A stretch of DNA of 64,000 bases from Secundilactobacillus mixtipabuli. Lineage in GTDB: Bacteria; Bacillota; Bacilli; Lactobacillales; Lactobacillaceae. The translations under genes and the position numbers were made by a program. Positions 1-11,300 of this stretch are shown here, in pieces. Below the pieces are notes generated by a model. It was not told the origin of the DNA, searched no databases, and was given only the letters and a program-made list of their open reading frames with translations. The DNA is taken from assembly GCF_002217925.1 (NCBI RefSeq), contig NZ_BCMF01000006.1, positions 62,001 to 126,000 of the forward strand. The letters run 5' to 3'. The stretch's first letter is position 1; the number at the start of each line of letters is the position of its first letter.

Positions 1-54
1 TATGAAAGTGGTTTTGAAACTGGTTGCATACAAACGGAAAGGAAAGTGTTAGTT

Positions 55-1170
55 ATGGCGAAGAAAACTGGGCAAGTAATTGATTTCGCGTCAATTAAAG
101 CCACGATGAGCGATCCGTATAAGAAAACGTTCCAAATTGTGGACAAAGATGCGAAGATCGTGAATCAAGAACTTTTCGATACTTTTTCAGATGATCAATT
201 AGTTGATTTCATGAAAAAGATGGTTTGGGAACGTACATTGCATGAACAAACAATGAACTTCTCTCGTCAAGGTCGTTTGGGCTTCTATGCTCCAACCTAT
301 GGTGAGGAAGCAAGTGAAATGGGGTCTGTATCCGCATTTAAGGATCAAGACTTCCTGTTCCCTGCCTACCGTGACTTGCCACAATTAATCCAACATGGCG
401 CTTCAGTTGCTCAAGGCTTCTTATGGTCAAAGGGTAACGCCGTTGGTGATGACTATGGTGAACAACGTAACTGGTTCCCACAAATCATCATTGGTGCACA
501 ATATGTTGAAGCCGCCGGTGCCGCTTTAGGTATTAAGAAGAACGGTGAAAAAGATGCCGTATCATTCGTATATACCGGTGATGGTGGTACATCACAAGGT
601 GACTTCTATGAAGGTGTCAACTTTGCATCTTCATTCCAAGCACCTGCCGTATTCATGGTTCAAAACAATGGCTGGGCTATTTCAGTTCCACGTTACAAGC
701 AAACTGCAGCTGAAACCTTAGCACAAAAAGCCGTCGCAATGGGTGTTCCATCAATCCAAGTTGATGGTATGGATATCTTAGCAACTTACATCGCTACTAA
801 AGAAGCACGTGAATTTGCTGCTGCAGGCAATGGTCCAGTATTAGTTGAAACGTTGACTTATCGTTACGGTGCTCACTCAAGTGCTGGTGATGATCCTAGT
901 CGTTACCGGACTAAGGAAGAAGAAAAGCCTTGGTTCGATGCCGATCCTTTGATTCGGATGCGTAAGATTTTGACCGACAAGGGATTATGGTCACAAGACC
1001 AAGAAGACAAGCTTGTTGAGGAATACAAGGACAGCTTTAAAGCATCAATGAAAGAAGCTGAAAATACACCTACGCAATCAGTTGTTGATATGTTGAAGAC
1101 GACGTTCGAAGAACCAACTCCACAAATCAAAGCTGACATTGCAAGATTCGAAGCAAAGGAGTCGAAGTAA
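55..1170 (+). CDS. pdhA: Pyruvate dehydrogenase E1 component, alpha subunit
   Basis: Thiamine-diphosphate-dependent subunit that, with the beta chain, decarboxylates pyruvate and passes the acetyl group to the lipoyl arm of E2. The ThDP-binding stretch GDGGTSQGDFYEG followed by QNNGW is clearly present, and the length of about 371 residues is normal for E1 alpha. I place the start at the ATG at 55, because the GGAAAGGAAAG ribosome site (36-46) lies at a proper distance; the upstream GTG at 46 sits inside that site. It is the first gene of a tight pdhABCD operon (2 nt gap to pdhB). The operon promoter lies before the window. Function is firm from family and gene order. Confidence 0.97.
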   Translation: MAKKTGQVIDFASIKATMSDPYKKTFQIVDKDAKIVNQELFDTFSDDQLVDFMKKMVWERTLHEQTMNFSRQGRLGFYAPTYGEEASEMGSVSAFKDQDFLFPAYRDLPQLIQHGASVAQGFLWSKGNAVGDDYGEQRNWFPQIIIGAQYVEAAGAALGIKKNGEKDAVSFVYTGDGGTSQGDFYEGVNFASSFQAPAVFMVQNNGWAISVPRYKQTAAETLAQKAVAMGVPSIQVDGMDILATYIATKEAREFAAAGNGPVLVETLTYRYGAHSSAGDDPSRYRTKEEEKPWFDADPLIRMRKILTDKGLWSQDQEDKLVEEYKDSFKASMKEAENTPTQSVVDMLKTTFEEPTPQIKADIARFEAKESK

Positions 1171-1172
1171 CC

Positions 1173-2150
1173 ATGGCTAAATTAACTTATATCAAAGCGA
1201 TTACAGATGGTTTAGACGTTGTATTAGGCGAAGATCCGAAAACGTTGATCTTCGGTGAAGATGTTGGTAAAAACGGTGGTGTGTTCCGTACTACTGAAGG
1301 CCTTCAAGACAAGTATGGTGAAGACCGTGTATTCGATACACCATTGGCTGAATCAGGGATTTTAGGTTTATCAATTGGTCTAGCTGCAACTGGCTGGCGT
1401 CCAATTCCTGAAATCCAATTTATGGGCTTCACCTTTGAAGGTGTTGACTCAATCGGTGGTCAAATGGCACGTAACCGCTTCCGCTTTAGCGGCAAGCGCG
1501 CAATGCCAATTACCATCCGGACACCATTTGGTGGTGGGACTCACACCGCTGAAATGCATGCCGATAACCTTGAAAACTACTTCGTTGGCACCCCAGGTCT
1601 GCGGGTTGTAACACCTGCTAACCCATACGATGCTAAGGGTATGGTTATCTCAGCCGTTGAAAACAACGACCCAGTGCTCTTTATGGAAAACCTGAAACTT
1701 TATCGTTCAATGAAGGATGAAATTCCAGAAGGCAAGTACACTGTTCCACTAGACACTGCTAAAGTTGTTCACGAAGGCTCTGACATTACCATTGTTGCAT
1801 ACAGTGCCGAAGTTAACGAAGCCTTGAAAGTTGCTGACAAATTAGCCAAGGAAAACATTTCTGCTGAAGTTATTGACCTTCGTTCATTGTCACCAATTGA
1901 TACTGATACGATCTTCAAGTCAGTTGAAAAGACTCACAAAGTAGTTGTCGTTCAAGAAGCTCAAAAGATGGCTGGTGTTGGTGCTCAAGTTACTGCTGAG
2001 ATCGCTGAAAATGCCATCATGAACTTGGACGCACCAATCGGCCGTGTTGCCGCTCCAGATAGCGTTTACCCTTGGGCTCAAGTTGAAAACGACTGGATTC
2101 CAAATGCTGACGACATCGAAGCTAAAGCACGTGAAATTTTGAATTACTAA
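1173..2150 (+). CDS. pdhB: Pyruvate dehydrogenase E1 component, beta subunit
   Basis: Transketolase-like beta chain (325 aa) completing the E1 heterotetramer of cytosolic pyruvate dehydrogenase. It begins FGEDVGKNGGVFR, typical of E1 beta, and contains the TPFGGGTHTAEMHADN and PANPYDAKG motifs. The start ATG at 1173 follows an AAAGGAG site that lies inside the end of pdhA. The gene is translationally coupled to pdhA and 38 nt upstream of pdhC. Together these genes give acetyl-CoA from pyruvate, which in lactobacilli matters under respiratory, aerobic or slow-growth conditions; that last point is family knowledge and not shown here. Confidence 0.97.
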   Translation: MAKLTYIKAITDGLDVVLGEDPKTLIFGEDVGKNGGVFRTTEGLQDKYGEDRVFDTPLAESGILGLSIGLAATGWRPIPEIQFMGFTFEGVDSIGGQMARNRFRFSGKRAMPITIRTPFGGGTHTAEMHADNLENYFVGTPGLRVVTPANPYDAKGMVISAVENNDPVLFMENLKLYRSMKDEIPEGKYTVPLDTAKVVHEGSDITIVAYSAEVNEALKVADKLAKENISAEVIDLRSLSPIDTDTIFKSVEKTHKVVVVQEAQKMAGVGAQVTAEIAENAIMNLDAPIGRVAAPDSVYPWAQVENDWIPNADDIEAKAREILNY

Positions 2151-2188
2151 TTCTAAAGACTACTTTGTAATAGAAAGGAAGTTTTTCC

Positions 2189-3493
2189 ATGGCTTATGCA
2201 TTCAAACTCCCAGAGCTTGGTGAAGGTATGGCTGAAGGTGAAGTTGCAACATGGGATGTAAAAGAAGGAGACACCGTTAAAGAAGACGACGTTTTAGTCG
2301 AAATTCAAAACGATAAGTCTGTTTCTGAACTACCATCACCAGTGGCTGGTACTATTAAGAAAATTGTTAAGCAGGAGGGTGAAACTGCTGAAATCGGTGA
2401 CACATTGGTTGTGATCGATGATGGTTCACCTGATACACCTGACGATGATGCATCATCTGATGCTTCTGCTGATGAAGCACCTAAAGAAGAGGCTGCACCA
2501 GAACCCGCACCAGCTGCTGCTCCGGCCGCTGCCGCTGCACCAGCTGCACCAACAGGTGTGCCTGCACAGTCTGATCCTAACAAGATGGTTTTGGCAATGC
2601 CTTCAGTCCGTCAATATGCACGTGACAAGGGTGTTGACATTACTGCCGTAACCCCAACAGGGAATCATGGCCAAATCTTGAAGGCTGATATTGATAACTT
2701 CAACGGTGCTGCTGCACCAGCTGGTGCTCCTGCAGCTGCTGCTGCACCTGCCGCAGCTCCAATCAAGCCTTACAAGGAAGCTCAACCTGATCTTGAAACC
2801 CGTGAACCAATGTCAATGACTCGTAAAGTTATTGCAAAGGCAATGCGGACTTCAAAGGACATTTCACCTCATGTAACTTCATTCCAAGACGTCGAAGTTT
2901 CTGCTTTGATGGCTAACCGGAAGAAGTACAAGGCAATGGCTGCAGATGAAGATATTCATTTGACCTTCTTACCTTACATTGTTAAGGCTTTGGTTGCTGT
3001 TTTGAAGAAGTTCCCAGAATTCGATGCTTCAATTGACAGCACAACTGATGAAATCGTCTACAAGCACTACTACAACATTGGAATTGCAACTGATACTGAT
3101 CACGGTCTATATGTGCCAAACATTAAGAACGCTGATTCCAAGGGTATGTTCGAAATTGCTAAAGAAATTGCTGATAACACCCAAGCGGCTAAAGACAACA
3201 AGTTGAGTGCTGATCAGATGTCTGGCGGTTCAATCACCATTAGTAACGTTGGTTCAATTGGCGGTGGCTTCTTCACTCCAGTTATTAACCAACCAGAAGT
3301 TGCAATCTTAGGTGTTGGTAAGATTGCTAAAGAACCATATGTCAACGAAGATGGTGAAATCGAAGTTGGCAACATGCTGAAGTTATCATTAAGCTACGAT
3401 CACCGTTTAATCGATGGTGCCTTAGCTCAACGTGCTTTGAACATGTTAAATGATTTGCTTCATGAACCAGAATTGTTATTAATGGAAGGATGA
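2189..3493 (+). CDS. pdhC: Dihydrolipoamide acetyltransferase (E2) of pyruvate dehydrogenase
   Basis: Core of the PDH complex (434 aa), transferring acetyl from lipoyl-lysine to CoA. One N-terminal lipoyl domain (about 1-78) carries the lipoylation lysine Lys43 in QNDKSVSE. An Ala/Pro/Glu linker (about 80-130) leads to a peripheral-subunit-binding domain (about 131-172), then a second Ala/Pro linker (about 173-192) and the catalytic domain with [10 protein letters not shown], giving catalytic His405 and Asp409. A single lipoyl domain is the usual Gram-positive form. The Ala-rich linkers generate long spurious reading frames on the other frames. It lies 38 nt after pdhB and 7 nt before pdhD. 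Confidence 0.97.
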   Translation: MAYAFKLPELGEGMAEGEVATWDVKEGDTVKEDDVLVEIQNDKSVSELPSPVAGTIKKIVKQEGETAEIGDTLVVIDDGSPDTPDDDASSDASADEAPKEEAAPEPAPAAAPAAAAAPAAPTGVPAQSDPNKMVLAMPSVRQYARDKGVDITAVTPTGNHGQILKADIDNFNGAAAPAGAPAAAAAPAAAPIKPYKEAQPDLETREPMSMTRKVIAKAMRTSKDISPHVTSFQDVEVSALMANRKKYKAMAADEDIHLTFLPYIVKALVAVLKKFPEFDASIDSTTDEIVYKHYYNIGIATDTDHGLYVPNIKNADSKGMFEIAKEIADNTQAAKDNKLSADQMSGGSITISNVGSIGGGFFTPVINQPEVAILGVGKIAKEPYVNEDGEIEVGNMLKLSLSYDHRLIDGALAQRALNMLNDLLHEPELLLMEG

Positions 3494-3500
3494 TCCTTAT

Positions 3501-4925
3501 ATGTCAGATGCTGAAAAACGTGACACTGTCATCATTGGTGGGGGTCCCGGCGGCTATGTAGCTGCCATTCGGGCTGCTGAACTCGGCCAAAGTGTGACGG
3601 TTATTGAAAAGAACAAACTCGGCGGTGTATGTTTAAACGTTGGTTGCGTGCCTTCAAAGGCCTTGATTAACGCTGGTCACCGTTTTCAGGATGCTAAGGA
3701 TGCTTCAACCTTTGGGATTACCACTCAAGCACCTTCGATTGACTTTACCAAGACGCAAGAATGGAAGCAAAAGAAGGTTGTTGATCGGATGACCGGTGGT
3801 GTCACCATGTTGCTGAAGAAGCACAAGGTTGACGTCATCGATGGCGAAGCCGTACTTGATTCAAACACCAAGTTACGGGTCGTTTCAACCGGTCCTAAGC
3901 AATTCATGAGTGCTGATGATGGGTTGACCATTGAATTTAAGAACTTGATCATCGCAACTGGTAGTCGTCCAGTTGAAATTCCTGGATTCAAGTTTGAAGG
4001 TCGGGTCGTTGACTCAACCGGCGGCTTGAACTTACCAGAAATTCCTAAAGAATTCGTTGTCATTGGCGGTGGCTACGTTGGGACTGAATTAGCAACTGCA
4101 TATGCTAACTTGGGTTCACACGTTACAATCGTTGAAGGTACCGATTCAATTCTGCCTAACTTCGATAAGGACATGGTTCAAGTTGTCCTTAAGCAAATGA
4201 AGAAGAAGGGTATCGACGTTGTTACTGGTGCCATGGCAAAGAAGGCTGTTCAAGACGACAGCAGCGTCACAGTCACTTACGCTGTAGGTGACAAGGAATC
4301 AACTATTAAAGCTGATTACTGCATGGTCACTGTTGGTCGTAAGCCAAATACCGACAACATTGGTCTGGAAATGACTGATGTCAAAGTTGGCGATCATGGT
4401 TTGATTGAAGTTGACCAGCAAGGTCGTACTTCAGTTCCAAACATCTTTGCCATTGGTGATATTGTTCCAGGTCCAGCATTGGCTCACAAAGCCTTCTTTG
4501 AAGGTAAAACTGCCGCTGGTGCTATCTCTGGTAACAAGACCGCTAACGATTGGGTTGGCGTTCCAGCCGTCTGCTTTGCGGACCCTGAACTTGCCACTGT
4601 CGGCATGACACAAAGCGAAGCTAAGGATAAGGGCATTGCAGTTTCTACTGCAAAGTTCCCATTCGCTGGTAACGCACGTGCCGTTTCACTTGATCAACCA
4701 GATGGCTTTGTTCGTTTGGTAACGACCAAGGATGACAATCATAATCTTGTCGGCGCCCAAGTCGTTGGACCAGGTGCTTCAGATTTGATTGCTGAATTGA
4801 GTTTGGCTGTTAACAGCGGCATGAACGCTGAAGACATTGCCTTGACAATTCACCCGCACCCAACATTGAGTGAACCAGTTCAAGAAGCTGCTGATATTGC
4901 AATTGGTTACCCAACTCATATCTAA
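3501..4925 (+). CDS. pdhD: Dihydrolipoamide dehydrogenase (E3)
   Basis: FAD-dependent enzyme (474 aa) that reoxidises the dihydrolipoyl arm of E2 and reduces NAD+. Visible are the FAD dinucleotide fold GGGPGGYVAA (13-22), the redox-active disulfide Cys44/Cys49 in GGVCLNVGCVPSK, the NAD fold VIGGGYVGTELA, and the C-terminal HPHPTLSE with catalytic His453/Glu458. It closes the pdh operon and is followed at once by a strong terminator. It is 7 nt downstream of pdhC, so it is dedicated to pyruvate dehydrogenase; it may also serve other 2-oxoacid complexes, none of which is seen here. Confidence 0.97.
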   Translation: MSDAEKRDTVIIGGGPGGYVAAIRAAELGQSVTVIEKNKLGGVCLNVGCVPSKALINAGHRFQDAKDASTFGITTQAPSIDFTKTQEWKQKKVVDRMTGGVTMLLKKHKVDVIDGEAVLDSNTKLRVVSTGPKQFMSADDGLTIEFKNLIIATGSRPVEIPGFKFEGRVVDSTGGLNLPEIPKEFVVIGGGYVGTELATAYANLGSHVTIVEGTDSILPNFDKDMVQVVLKQMKKKGIDVVTGAMAKKAVQDDSSVTVTYAVGDKESTIKADYCMVTVGRKPNTDNIGLEMTDVKVGDHGLIEVDQQGRTSVPNIFAIGDIVPGPALAHKAFFEGKTAAGAISGNKTANDWVGVPAVCFADPELATVGMTQSEAKDKGIAVSTAKFPFAGNARAVSLDQPDGFVRLVTTKDDNHNLVGAQVVGPGASDLIAELSLAVNSGMNAEDIALTIHPHPTLSEPVQEAADIAIGYPTHI

Positions 4926-4950
4926 GCTAACTTGTTCTGTAAAACAACAG

Positions 4951-4984
4951 GAGGAACTAGGCTGTGTGCCTAGTTCCTTTTTGC
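4951..4984 (+). terminator. Rho-independent terminator of the pdh operon
   Basis: An 11-bp perfect stem, AGGAACTAGGC (4952-4962) with GCCTAGTTCCT (4968-4978), a 5-nt loop, and a run of T directly after it. Confidence 0.93.
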
Positions 4985-5035
4985 TGTATAATAAATGAGT
5001 AGAAAGATATCAAATTAAGTAAACGGGGTGCCATT

Positions 5036-5323
5036 TTGAAAAACTTTAGTTATCCCTTAGCTTCAGACTGGACGACTGACGAAATTGTGACGGTGACGAC
5101 TTTTTATGGGTTGATTGAAGATGCTTACGAATTATCCCAAGGGGTCCAAATCAATGCCTTATTATCTGCGTATGCGGATTTCAAAAAGGTCGTACCATCC
5201 AAATCGCAGGAAAAACAGCTTGGTAAGCAGTATGAACAGTTAACCGGCTACAGTTGGTATCAGACACTGAAAACTGCTCGTGAGACCGCCAAAAAGTCGG
5301 TTAAAATGATGATTGGAGGCTAG
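5036..5323 (+). CDS. UPF0223 family protein
   Basis: Small cytosolic protein of 95 residues, recognised as UPF0223 by the N-terminal YPLASDWTTDEIVTV-like stretch and by the C-terminal TGYSWYQT. Function is unknown in the family. It starts with TTG at 5036 after AAACGGGGTG, and its end overlaps the ribosome site of the next gene (5 nt to its ATG), so the pair are co-transcribed. In other Firmicutes this family also sits just before an inositol-monophosphatase-type gene, which fits here. A TATAAT at 4987-4992 just after the pdh terminator could be the -10 of its promoter, but I see no good -35. Confidence 0.88.
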   Translation: MKNFSYPLASDWTTDEIVTVTTFYGLIEDAYELSQGVQINALLSAYADFKKVVPSKSQEKQLGKQYEQLTGYSWYQTLKTARETAKKSVKMMIGG

Positions 5324-5327
5324 GCCA

Positions 5328-6113
5328 ATGAATGTAACGGAACTTCACCGAATTGATCGCACGGTCAAACAATGGCTGCAGACGTCCCGCAACTTTATTT
5401 TGGCTAAAATGAACGAGAATTTGAACGTTGCAGAAAAGTCTAGTCGAAAAGATCTCGTAACAAACGTTGATAAGGAAAACGAAAAGTTACTGATCAGTAA
5501 GATTCGAACATTTGCTCCGGATAGCCAAATTCTCGGTGAAGAGGGGTTTGGCGATCAGATTCGGCAGACGAAAGGCTGGGTCTGGGTTGTTGATCCCATT
5601 GATGGCACGATGAATTTCGTTAAGCAGCGCGATCACTTCGCGATTATGATTGCACTCTACGTCGATGGGCAAGGTGTCCTGGGTTACATCTACGACGTCA
5701 TTAATGACCAGCTGTTCTCAGGTGGTCCAGAGATTGGCGTTTTTCAAAATGATGAGCGATTAGCTGCACCGAAAAATATCGGTTTACGTGATGGCCTCGT
5801 CAGTTTAAGTGGGCCAATGGTGATTCACGATCGGTTTAATTTTCAAAAAGTGGCAGAGACCAGTTCGGGTTTAAGAATCTATGGTTCTGCAGGAATTGAA
5901 ATCACTCACTTATTAAAGGGAGAAATCGTCGCATACGTTTCATACCTGAAGCCGTGGGATTTTGGCGCAGGTAAGATTTTGGCAGAAAGTCTTGGACTTG
6001 CGGTGTCAACGGTTGACGGACAGGCTCTAGATATGCTATCATCAGACTTCGTAATGGTAGCAACGGTACAAGCACAACAAGACATTCTGCCAATCATCGG
6101 TTCAAACGTCTGA
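5328..6113 (+). CDS. Inositol monophosphatase family protein
   Basis: Mg2+-dependent sugar/inositol-phosphate phosphatase of the SuhB/IMPase superfamily, 261-262 residues. Metal-binding motifs are visible: GEEGF, the signature VDPIDGTMNF, and near the C-terminus LKPWDFGAGKILAESLG. I chose ATG 5328 because GGAGGC (5315-5320) precedes it; the in-frame TTG at 5313 overlaps that site. Actual substrate is unknown; candidates are inositol-1-phosphate, fructose-1,6-bisphosphate or PAP. It is second in a two-gene unit with the UPF0223 gene and ends in its own terminator. Confidence 0.9.
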   Translation: MNVTELHRIDRTVKQWLQTSRNFILAKMNENLNVAEKSSRKDLVTNVDKENEKLLISKIRTFAPDSQILGEEGFGDQIRQTKGWVWVVDPIDGTMNFVKQRDHFAIMIALYVDGQGVLGYIYDVINDQLFSGGPEIGVFQNDERLAAPKNIGLRDGLVSLSGPMVIHDRFNFQKVAETSSGLRIYGSAGIEITHLLKGEIVAYVSYLKPWDFGAGKILAESLGLAVSTVDGQALDMLSSDFVMVATVQAQQDILPIIGSNV

Positions 6114-6138
6114 CTGTGACGCTGGTCACAGTTTTTTT
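6114..6138 (+). terminator. Rho-independent terminator after the IMPase gene
   Basis: CTGTGAC (6114-6120), loop GCTG, GTCACAG (6125-6131), then seven T. The stem begins directly after the stop codon. Confidence 0.92.
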
Positions 6139-6234
6139 ATGGCGTTAAGTCAAGGTGTAGAGTGTGGAGACTGCGCTACAGTTTGACCGTTAGATAATGA
6201 AGATTCACGCGTTTATGAAAGGAAGAACAAGATT

Positions 6235-8070
6235 TTGAAAACCAGAGATGACATTCGTAACATCGCAATTATTGCCCACGTTGACCACGGTAAGACTACC
6301 TTGGTTAATGAATTAATGAAACAATCAGATACATTAGATGAACATACGGAGATTGCTGACCGTGCGTTGGATTCTAACGATATCGAAAAGGAACGTGGGA
6401 TTACGATCCTTTCAAAGAACACTGCGGTCCGTTATGGGGACAAGCAGATCAACATTTTGGATACCCCAGGACATGCTGACTTCGGTGGTGAAGTTGAACG
6501 GATCATGCGAATGGTCGATGGTGTTTTGCTTGTCGTTGATGCCTTCGAAGGCACAATGCCACAAACCCGTTTTGTTTTGAAAAAAGCATTAGACCAACAT
6601 TTGACTCCAATTGTTGTAATCAACAAGGTTGACCGCCCAGGCGCCCGTCCTTCAGAAGTTGTTGATGAAGTTTTGGACCTATTCATTGAATTAGGTGCTG
6701 ACGAAGACCAACTTGACTTCCCAGTTGTTTACGCTTCAGCTATGAACGGGACTTCAAGTTACGATCCAGACATCGCAACTCAAGAACACACCATGAAGCC
6801 AGTCTTTGACACCATCATCAAGCGGATCCCATCACCAATCGACAACTCAGATGAACCACTTCAATTCCAAGTTGCCTTACTTGACTACAACGATTTCGTT
6901 GGTCGGGTTGGTATTGGCCGGATTTTCCGTGGCAAGATCAAAGTCGGTGATAACGTTACCGTTATGAAGTTAGATGGTAGCACCAAGAACTTCCGTGTTA
7001 CTAAGCTGTTCGGTTACTTCGGTTTGAAGCGTCTTGAAATCAACGAAGCTAAAGCCGGTGACTTGATTGCCGTTTCAGGGATGGAAGACATCAACGTTGG
7101 TGAAACTGTGACTGCTTCTGATACACAAGAAGCATTACCAATCTTACGGATTGACGAACCAACTTTACAGATGACTTTCCGGACTAACAACTCACCATTT
7201 GCTGGTCAAGACGGTAAATTTGTGACAAGTCGTCAATTGGAACAACGTTTGAAGACTGAGCTTGAAACTGATGTTTCGCTTCGTGTGGACGATACTGACG
7301 AACCAGGCGCCTGGGTTGTATCAGGCCGTGGGGAATTGCATTTGTCAATCTTGATTGAAACCCTTCGTCGTGAAGGCTTCGAACTTCAAGTATCACGTCC
7401 AGAAGTTATCTATCGCGACGTTGATGGTGTTAAGTCAGAACCATTTGAAGAAGTTCAAATTGACACCCCTGACGAATACACCGGTAGTGTTATCGACTCC
7501 CTTTCACAACGTAAGGGTGAGATGCAAAACATGGAAAGTACCGACAACGGTCAAACTCGTTTGACTTTCTTGGCACCTTCACGTGGTTTGATCGGTTACT
7601 CAACTGAATTCATGTCAATGACTCGTGGTTACGGGATCATGAACCATACTTTCGAAAAGTATGCACCAGTTATCAAGAACTGGAACCCTGGTCGTAAGAA
7701 GGGTACCTTAGTTTCAATGAACTCTGGTAAAGCAACCACTTACGCTATGATGGGTATCGAATCTCGTGGTACTTTATTGATCGATCCAGGTACTGATGTT
7801 TATGAAGGTATGATCGTTGGTGAAAACAGCCGTGAAAACGATATTACCGTTAACATCACTAAGGGTAAGAACTTGACCAACGTCCGTGCTGCCGGTTCTG
7901 ACGACATGGCTCGTATCAAGACACCTGTTCATTTGTCACTTGAAGAATCACTTGAATTCTTGAACACTGACGAATATTGTGAAATCACACCTGATCACGT
8001 CCGTCTTCGGAAGCAAATTCTGAACACTAACGAACGTGAAAAGGCTGCTAAGCGCGCACGTCATAACTAA
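6235..8070 (+). CDS. typA: Ribosome-associated translational GTPase BipA/TypA
   Basis: Full-length (611 aa) translational GTPase that binds the 70S ribosome and helps 50S assembly and growth under stress such as cold. G1 motif [10 protein letters not shown], switch [13 protein letters not shown], and NKVD are all present, followed by EF-G-like domains and the BipA-specific C-terminus. Start is TTG at 6235, behind GAAAGGAAG. It stands alone between two terminators. Codon use is strongly biased towards the highly expressed set, as in tuf and tig. Confidence 0.96.
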   Translation: MKTRDDIRNIAIIAHVDHGKTTLVNELMKQSDTLDEHTEIADRALDSNDIEKERGITILSKNTAVRYGDKQINILDTPGHADFGGEVERIMRMVDGVLLVVDAFEGTMPQTRFVLKKALDQHLTPIVVINKVDRPGARPSEVVDEVLDLFIELGADEDQLDFPVVYASAMNGTSSYDPDIATQEHTMKPVFDTIIKRIPSPIDNSDEPLQFQVALLDYNDFVGRVGIGRIFRGKIKVGDNVTVMKLDGSTKNFRVTKLFGYFGLKRLEINEAKAGDLIAVSGMEDINVGETVTASDTQEALPILRIDEPTLQMTFRTNNSPFAGQDGKFVTSRQLEQRLKTELETDVSLRVDDTDEPGAWVVSGRGELHLSILIETLRREGFELQVSRPEVIYRDVDGVKSEPFEEVQIDTPDEYTGSVIDSLSQRKGEMQNMESTDNGQTRLTFLAPSRGLIGYSTEFMSMTRGYGIMNHTFEKYAPVIKNWNPGRKKGTLVSMNSGKATTYAMMGIESRGTLLIDPGTDVYEGMIVGENSRENDITVNITKGKNLTNVRAAGSDDMARIKTPVHLSLEESLEFLNTDEYCEITPDHVRLRKQILNTNEREKAAKRARHN

Positions 8071-8107
8071 ACAACTAAAACGTTGGTGATTAATCGCCAA
8101 TAATAAG

Positions 8108-8172
8108 GGTCTCCTTGGGGTGACGGATGGATGTAAATGCCATTTGTCACTACAGGGGGACCTTTTTTGTTG
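8108..8172 (+). terminator. Terminator after typA
   Basis: A compound hairpin. The outer arms GGTCTCC and GGGGACC pair with one G-T, and the inner arms TGACGGATGG and CCATTTGTCA pair with G-T wobbles around an A/T loop. TTTTTT follows at about 8163-8168. Confidence 0.8.
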
Positions 8173-8375
8173 TGAAAATGATAGTTTTTTCTGTATCTTT
8201 TGTTCCATTTTGATTGAAGCAGGTATGAAGAGGGTTTAGAATGAAGTTGTTAGTAGGTAAGTTTGTTTTTTATATGGGGGATGTTTGGGGATAGGATATT
8301 TAAATAGTATAGGGCATTTATTATATGAAAGCTAGTTTGGATTTATGAGTCAATTCAATTGGGGGGTTGAATATC
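8173..8375. other. Gene-free region upstream of the surface protein
   Basis: AT-rich spacer completing a gap of about 300 bases between typA and the large surface protein. I see no reading frame with a ribosome site. A TATTATATG around 8330 could be a -10 region, but the matching -35 is poor, so no promoter is called. The GGGGGG at 8361-8366 serves as the ribosome site of the next gene. Confidence 0.5.
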
Positions 8376-11300
8376 ATGAAAAAAATCAAGCAGCGTCAAC
8401 AGAAATTACAACATGATTGCGCGCAAGTTAAAGAGCATTTTAAGATGTATAAAGTTGGTCGGACGTGGCTATTTGCTGGTCTATTAACGGTTTCGCTAGG
8501 AGCGGGTATTGCCATAGAACAGCAAGATGCCAACGCTCAAGTGAGTGAGGACAATGCTTCAGTAACAGCCAAACAGGCGGTTGTGCCAGCTGTGTCCAAT
8601 CAGGCGGTTTTAAAAACGAGTACGCAAGATACTGGGACAACCGAGGCAAATGCAGATCCATCAACGACCACGCCTTCGACAGAAGTGAACGATGACGTTC
8701 AAACGACTAATCTAGGTGTTGTTGATAGCGCCACTGAAATAGATCAGGCTAAGAAAGCCGCGGATGAAGCTTATCAAACAACCGGAAAAGCGCAAACCAT
8801 TACAGCGACCTCGCCAACGACTGCATCTACTGGAGTTACAGAAAATACACCCACGCAGGAAGCTGTTAATGTCAAGGTTGATAACGCCACTAAAGTTTAT
8901 GATAACAAGGATACAACGCCAGTGAACTATACAGTGACGCTTTCAGATAATTTAACGGCACCTTCAGGCTGGTATTTAACCGACCAAGATAATGAATATT
9001 TGGTAGATGCTACATCTGGTGATCTAGATTTGAGTCAAGTTGGTCAAGATGCCGGAACGTACAATATTTCGTTGAGCAGTACTGGGTTACAGCGGTTAAA
9101 CGCAGTTGCAGCTAATCATCAAAAGAATCTGGCGGTTAGTTCAGCCGACGTTACACCCGGAAAACTAACGATCATCAAGGCACCCGTTGCGACGGGTTCA
9201 GTCCTTATTTCTGGGGGCTCTAAGCACTATGATAATGATCCAGCCACTGATCCGTCGTCTTACAAGGTGTCATTAGCAGCTGGACTCAAAGCACCAGCTG
9301 ATTGGGTAGCCAATGGCGATGGTACTTATACTATTCCTGCCAATTTTACTGATTTAGCTGTTGGTATTACGAGCCAACAGGCGGGTCAGTATCAAATCAA
9401 CTTGTCGGCAGCTGGTTTGCAAAAACTGATGGCTGCCAATAAGAACGATGACATTTCAAGCCGGATAGTCACCGCTGGGACATTCACCATTGAAAACAAT
9501 AATAAGTTGATTATTGGTACCGTGAACATGAATATCAATACGAGTTTACCAGATAAGCTGACGGTTGCGGTTTCTCGTTTCGAAACTGTACCGACAGACT
9601 GGCAAAATATTTATGATAATTCTGGACAAGACAGTATCGTTTATAGTGTTCCAATTGCCTATTTCGATACGAGTGCGGTTAATCCAGCAACTGAAGGAAC
9701 TTACGCTGTGACTTTGAGCAGTGATGCTTTAGCGACCCTGAATACTGCTAATAGTACCAATCAGATTGCGCCGACCAATATTCAGACCGGCCAAATTGTT
9801 GTCGTGAACGAACCAGCGGATGTTAAGGATTGGTCACTGGCTAATTTTGGTGGCCGTCTCAAGGATAAAGACGACCATATGATAAAGGGCGTATTGACCG
9901 ATGGCTCTGTCGTCTACATGACATTACCGCTATTTAATAATCAAGGTACCCCGTTTACCTTTACTAATTTAACGGAGTTTATTATTGTGCCAACGGGACT
10001 GGTTGTGGCCGATTCCTCATCCACGACAACGAATGGTCAAACCATTACGAGTTATACCAAAGCCAATGATCCTGCAAGAAGCGTTCAAGATCAGCTTACA
10101 GCAAGTTTAACTGAAAAAGGGATGACGTATTCCAATTTCAAAGTCACTCAGTTAGCTAACTATAATGGCAGACAAACCTTTGCTGTTCAATTTGGTTCAG
10201 TTGACCTAAATAATCCCCATTTTGCAGATGGTTATCCAGTTGCACTGACAGTCGATCCAAACTTAACAAGTGATATAACCGTGAACTATGGGGATCGGAA
10301 AGTTCAAAACGATGCGGCTATTCTTTACGCAACTGATTCGTATAATTGGACTAACGGTTCATATAAGCTTGTTAACCGGGGAGATTATCCGAATATTCTA
10401 CCAGTAGCCACTGCTTTAGGTGTTACTGATGCTGTAACAATTAATGATTTTTATGATAATTCTGACTGGACCGGTTCCTTTACCATTGTTCATGGCAATA
10501 TAACCGATACCTACCGCTTAACTGATGAATTTGGCACTCAGATTGCAGACCCCGTCACTATTTCAGGTAAGGGTGGGGACATCTACAACCCACTGCAGGT
10601 GGTTCCAGAAAAAATCAATACAAGCGATGGCCAGACATATGTTCTAGACACCACCAGTCTGGCCCTGGAACAGCAATTTAAAGGAGCCACGGGTACTTCG
10701 ACAAGCGTTGAGGGCAATACCTATACGGTTAAATATAAGCTTGTGCTTGACTCCAGCAAAGTTAAAGTCCAGGTAAATGATAAAGAGAAAAAGTGGGATG
10801 GCCTCACGCCGAATAACTATATCGTTACGCTTCCAGCCGGTTTAAAGGCGCCATCTACCTGGTTCCGACTTAGTAATGGCTCGTACAGTGTCGATGCTGA
10901 TTCCGGCGATTTAGACCTTTCAGCGGTGAAGCCAGAAGTTGGCAGTTACCCAATTACGTTATCTAAGCAAGGGCTAGCGAAGTTATTAACGAATGCTTAT
11001 CTGTTTGACAACCAAGTGGTCGTTGGCGGAACGCTGACCATTACGCCAGTTAATGTTTTAGTCAATGTTTTGGATACCTCTGGTAACGTACTCAAGCCAC
11101 AGCAGAAAATCACGCTTGGTGGCGATCAAGATGTTCCGGGTGCGAATGCATCTGCTGCCGGGTACAGCAATGATCAATTAGTTAAAATTGTTTGGAACTA
11201 TGACCCTACTAGTCCAATGAATTCGGATCAGACGGTTCAGCAGGTTATGGTTATCAATCGTGCAAATAACACCGTTACTTCGACCACGACGTATGCGGAT

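Noticed and set aside
2305-2583. Ala/Ser-rich 92-codon frame on the minus strand in pdhC
   Set aside because: It is the mirror of the Ala/Pro linker of E2, with no ribosome site.
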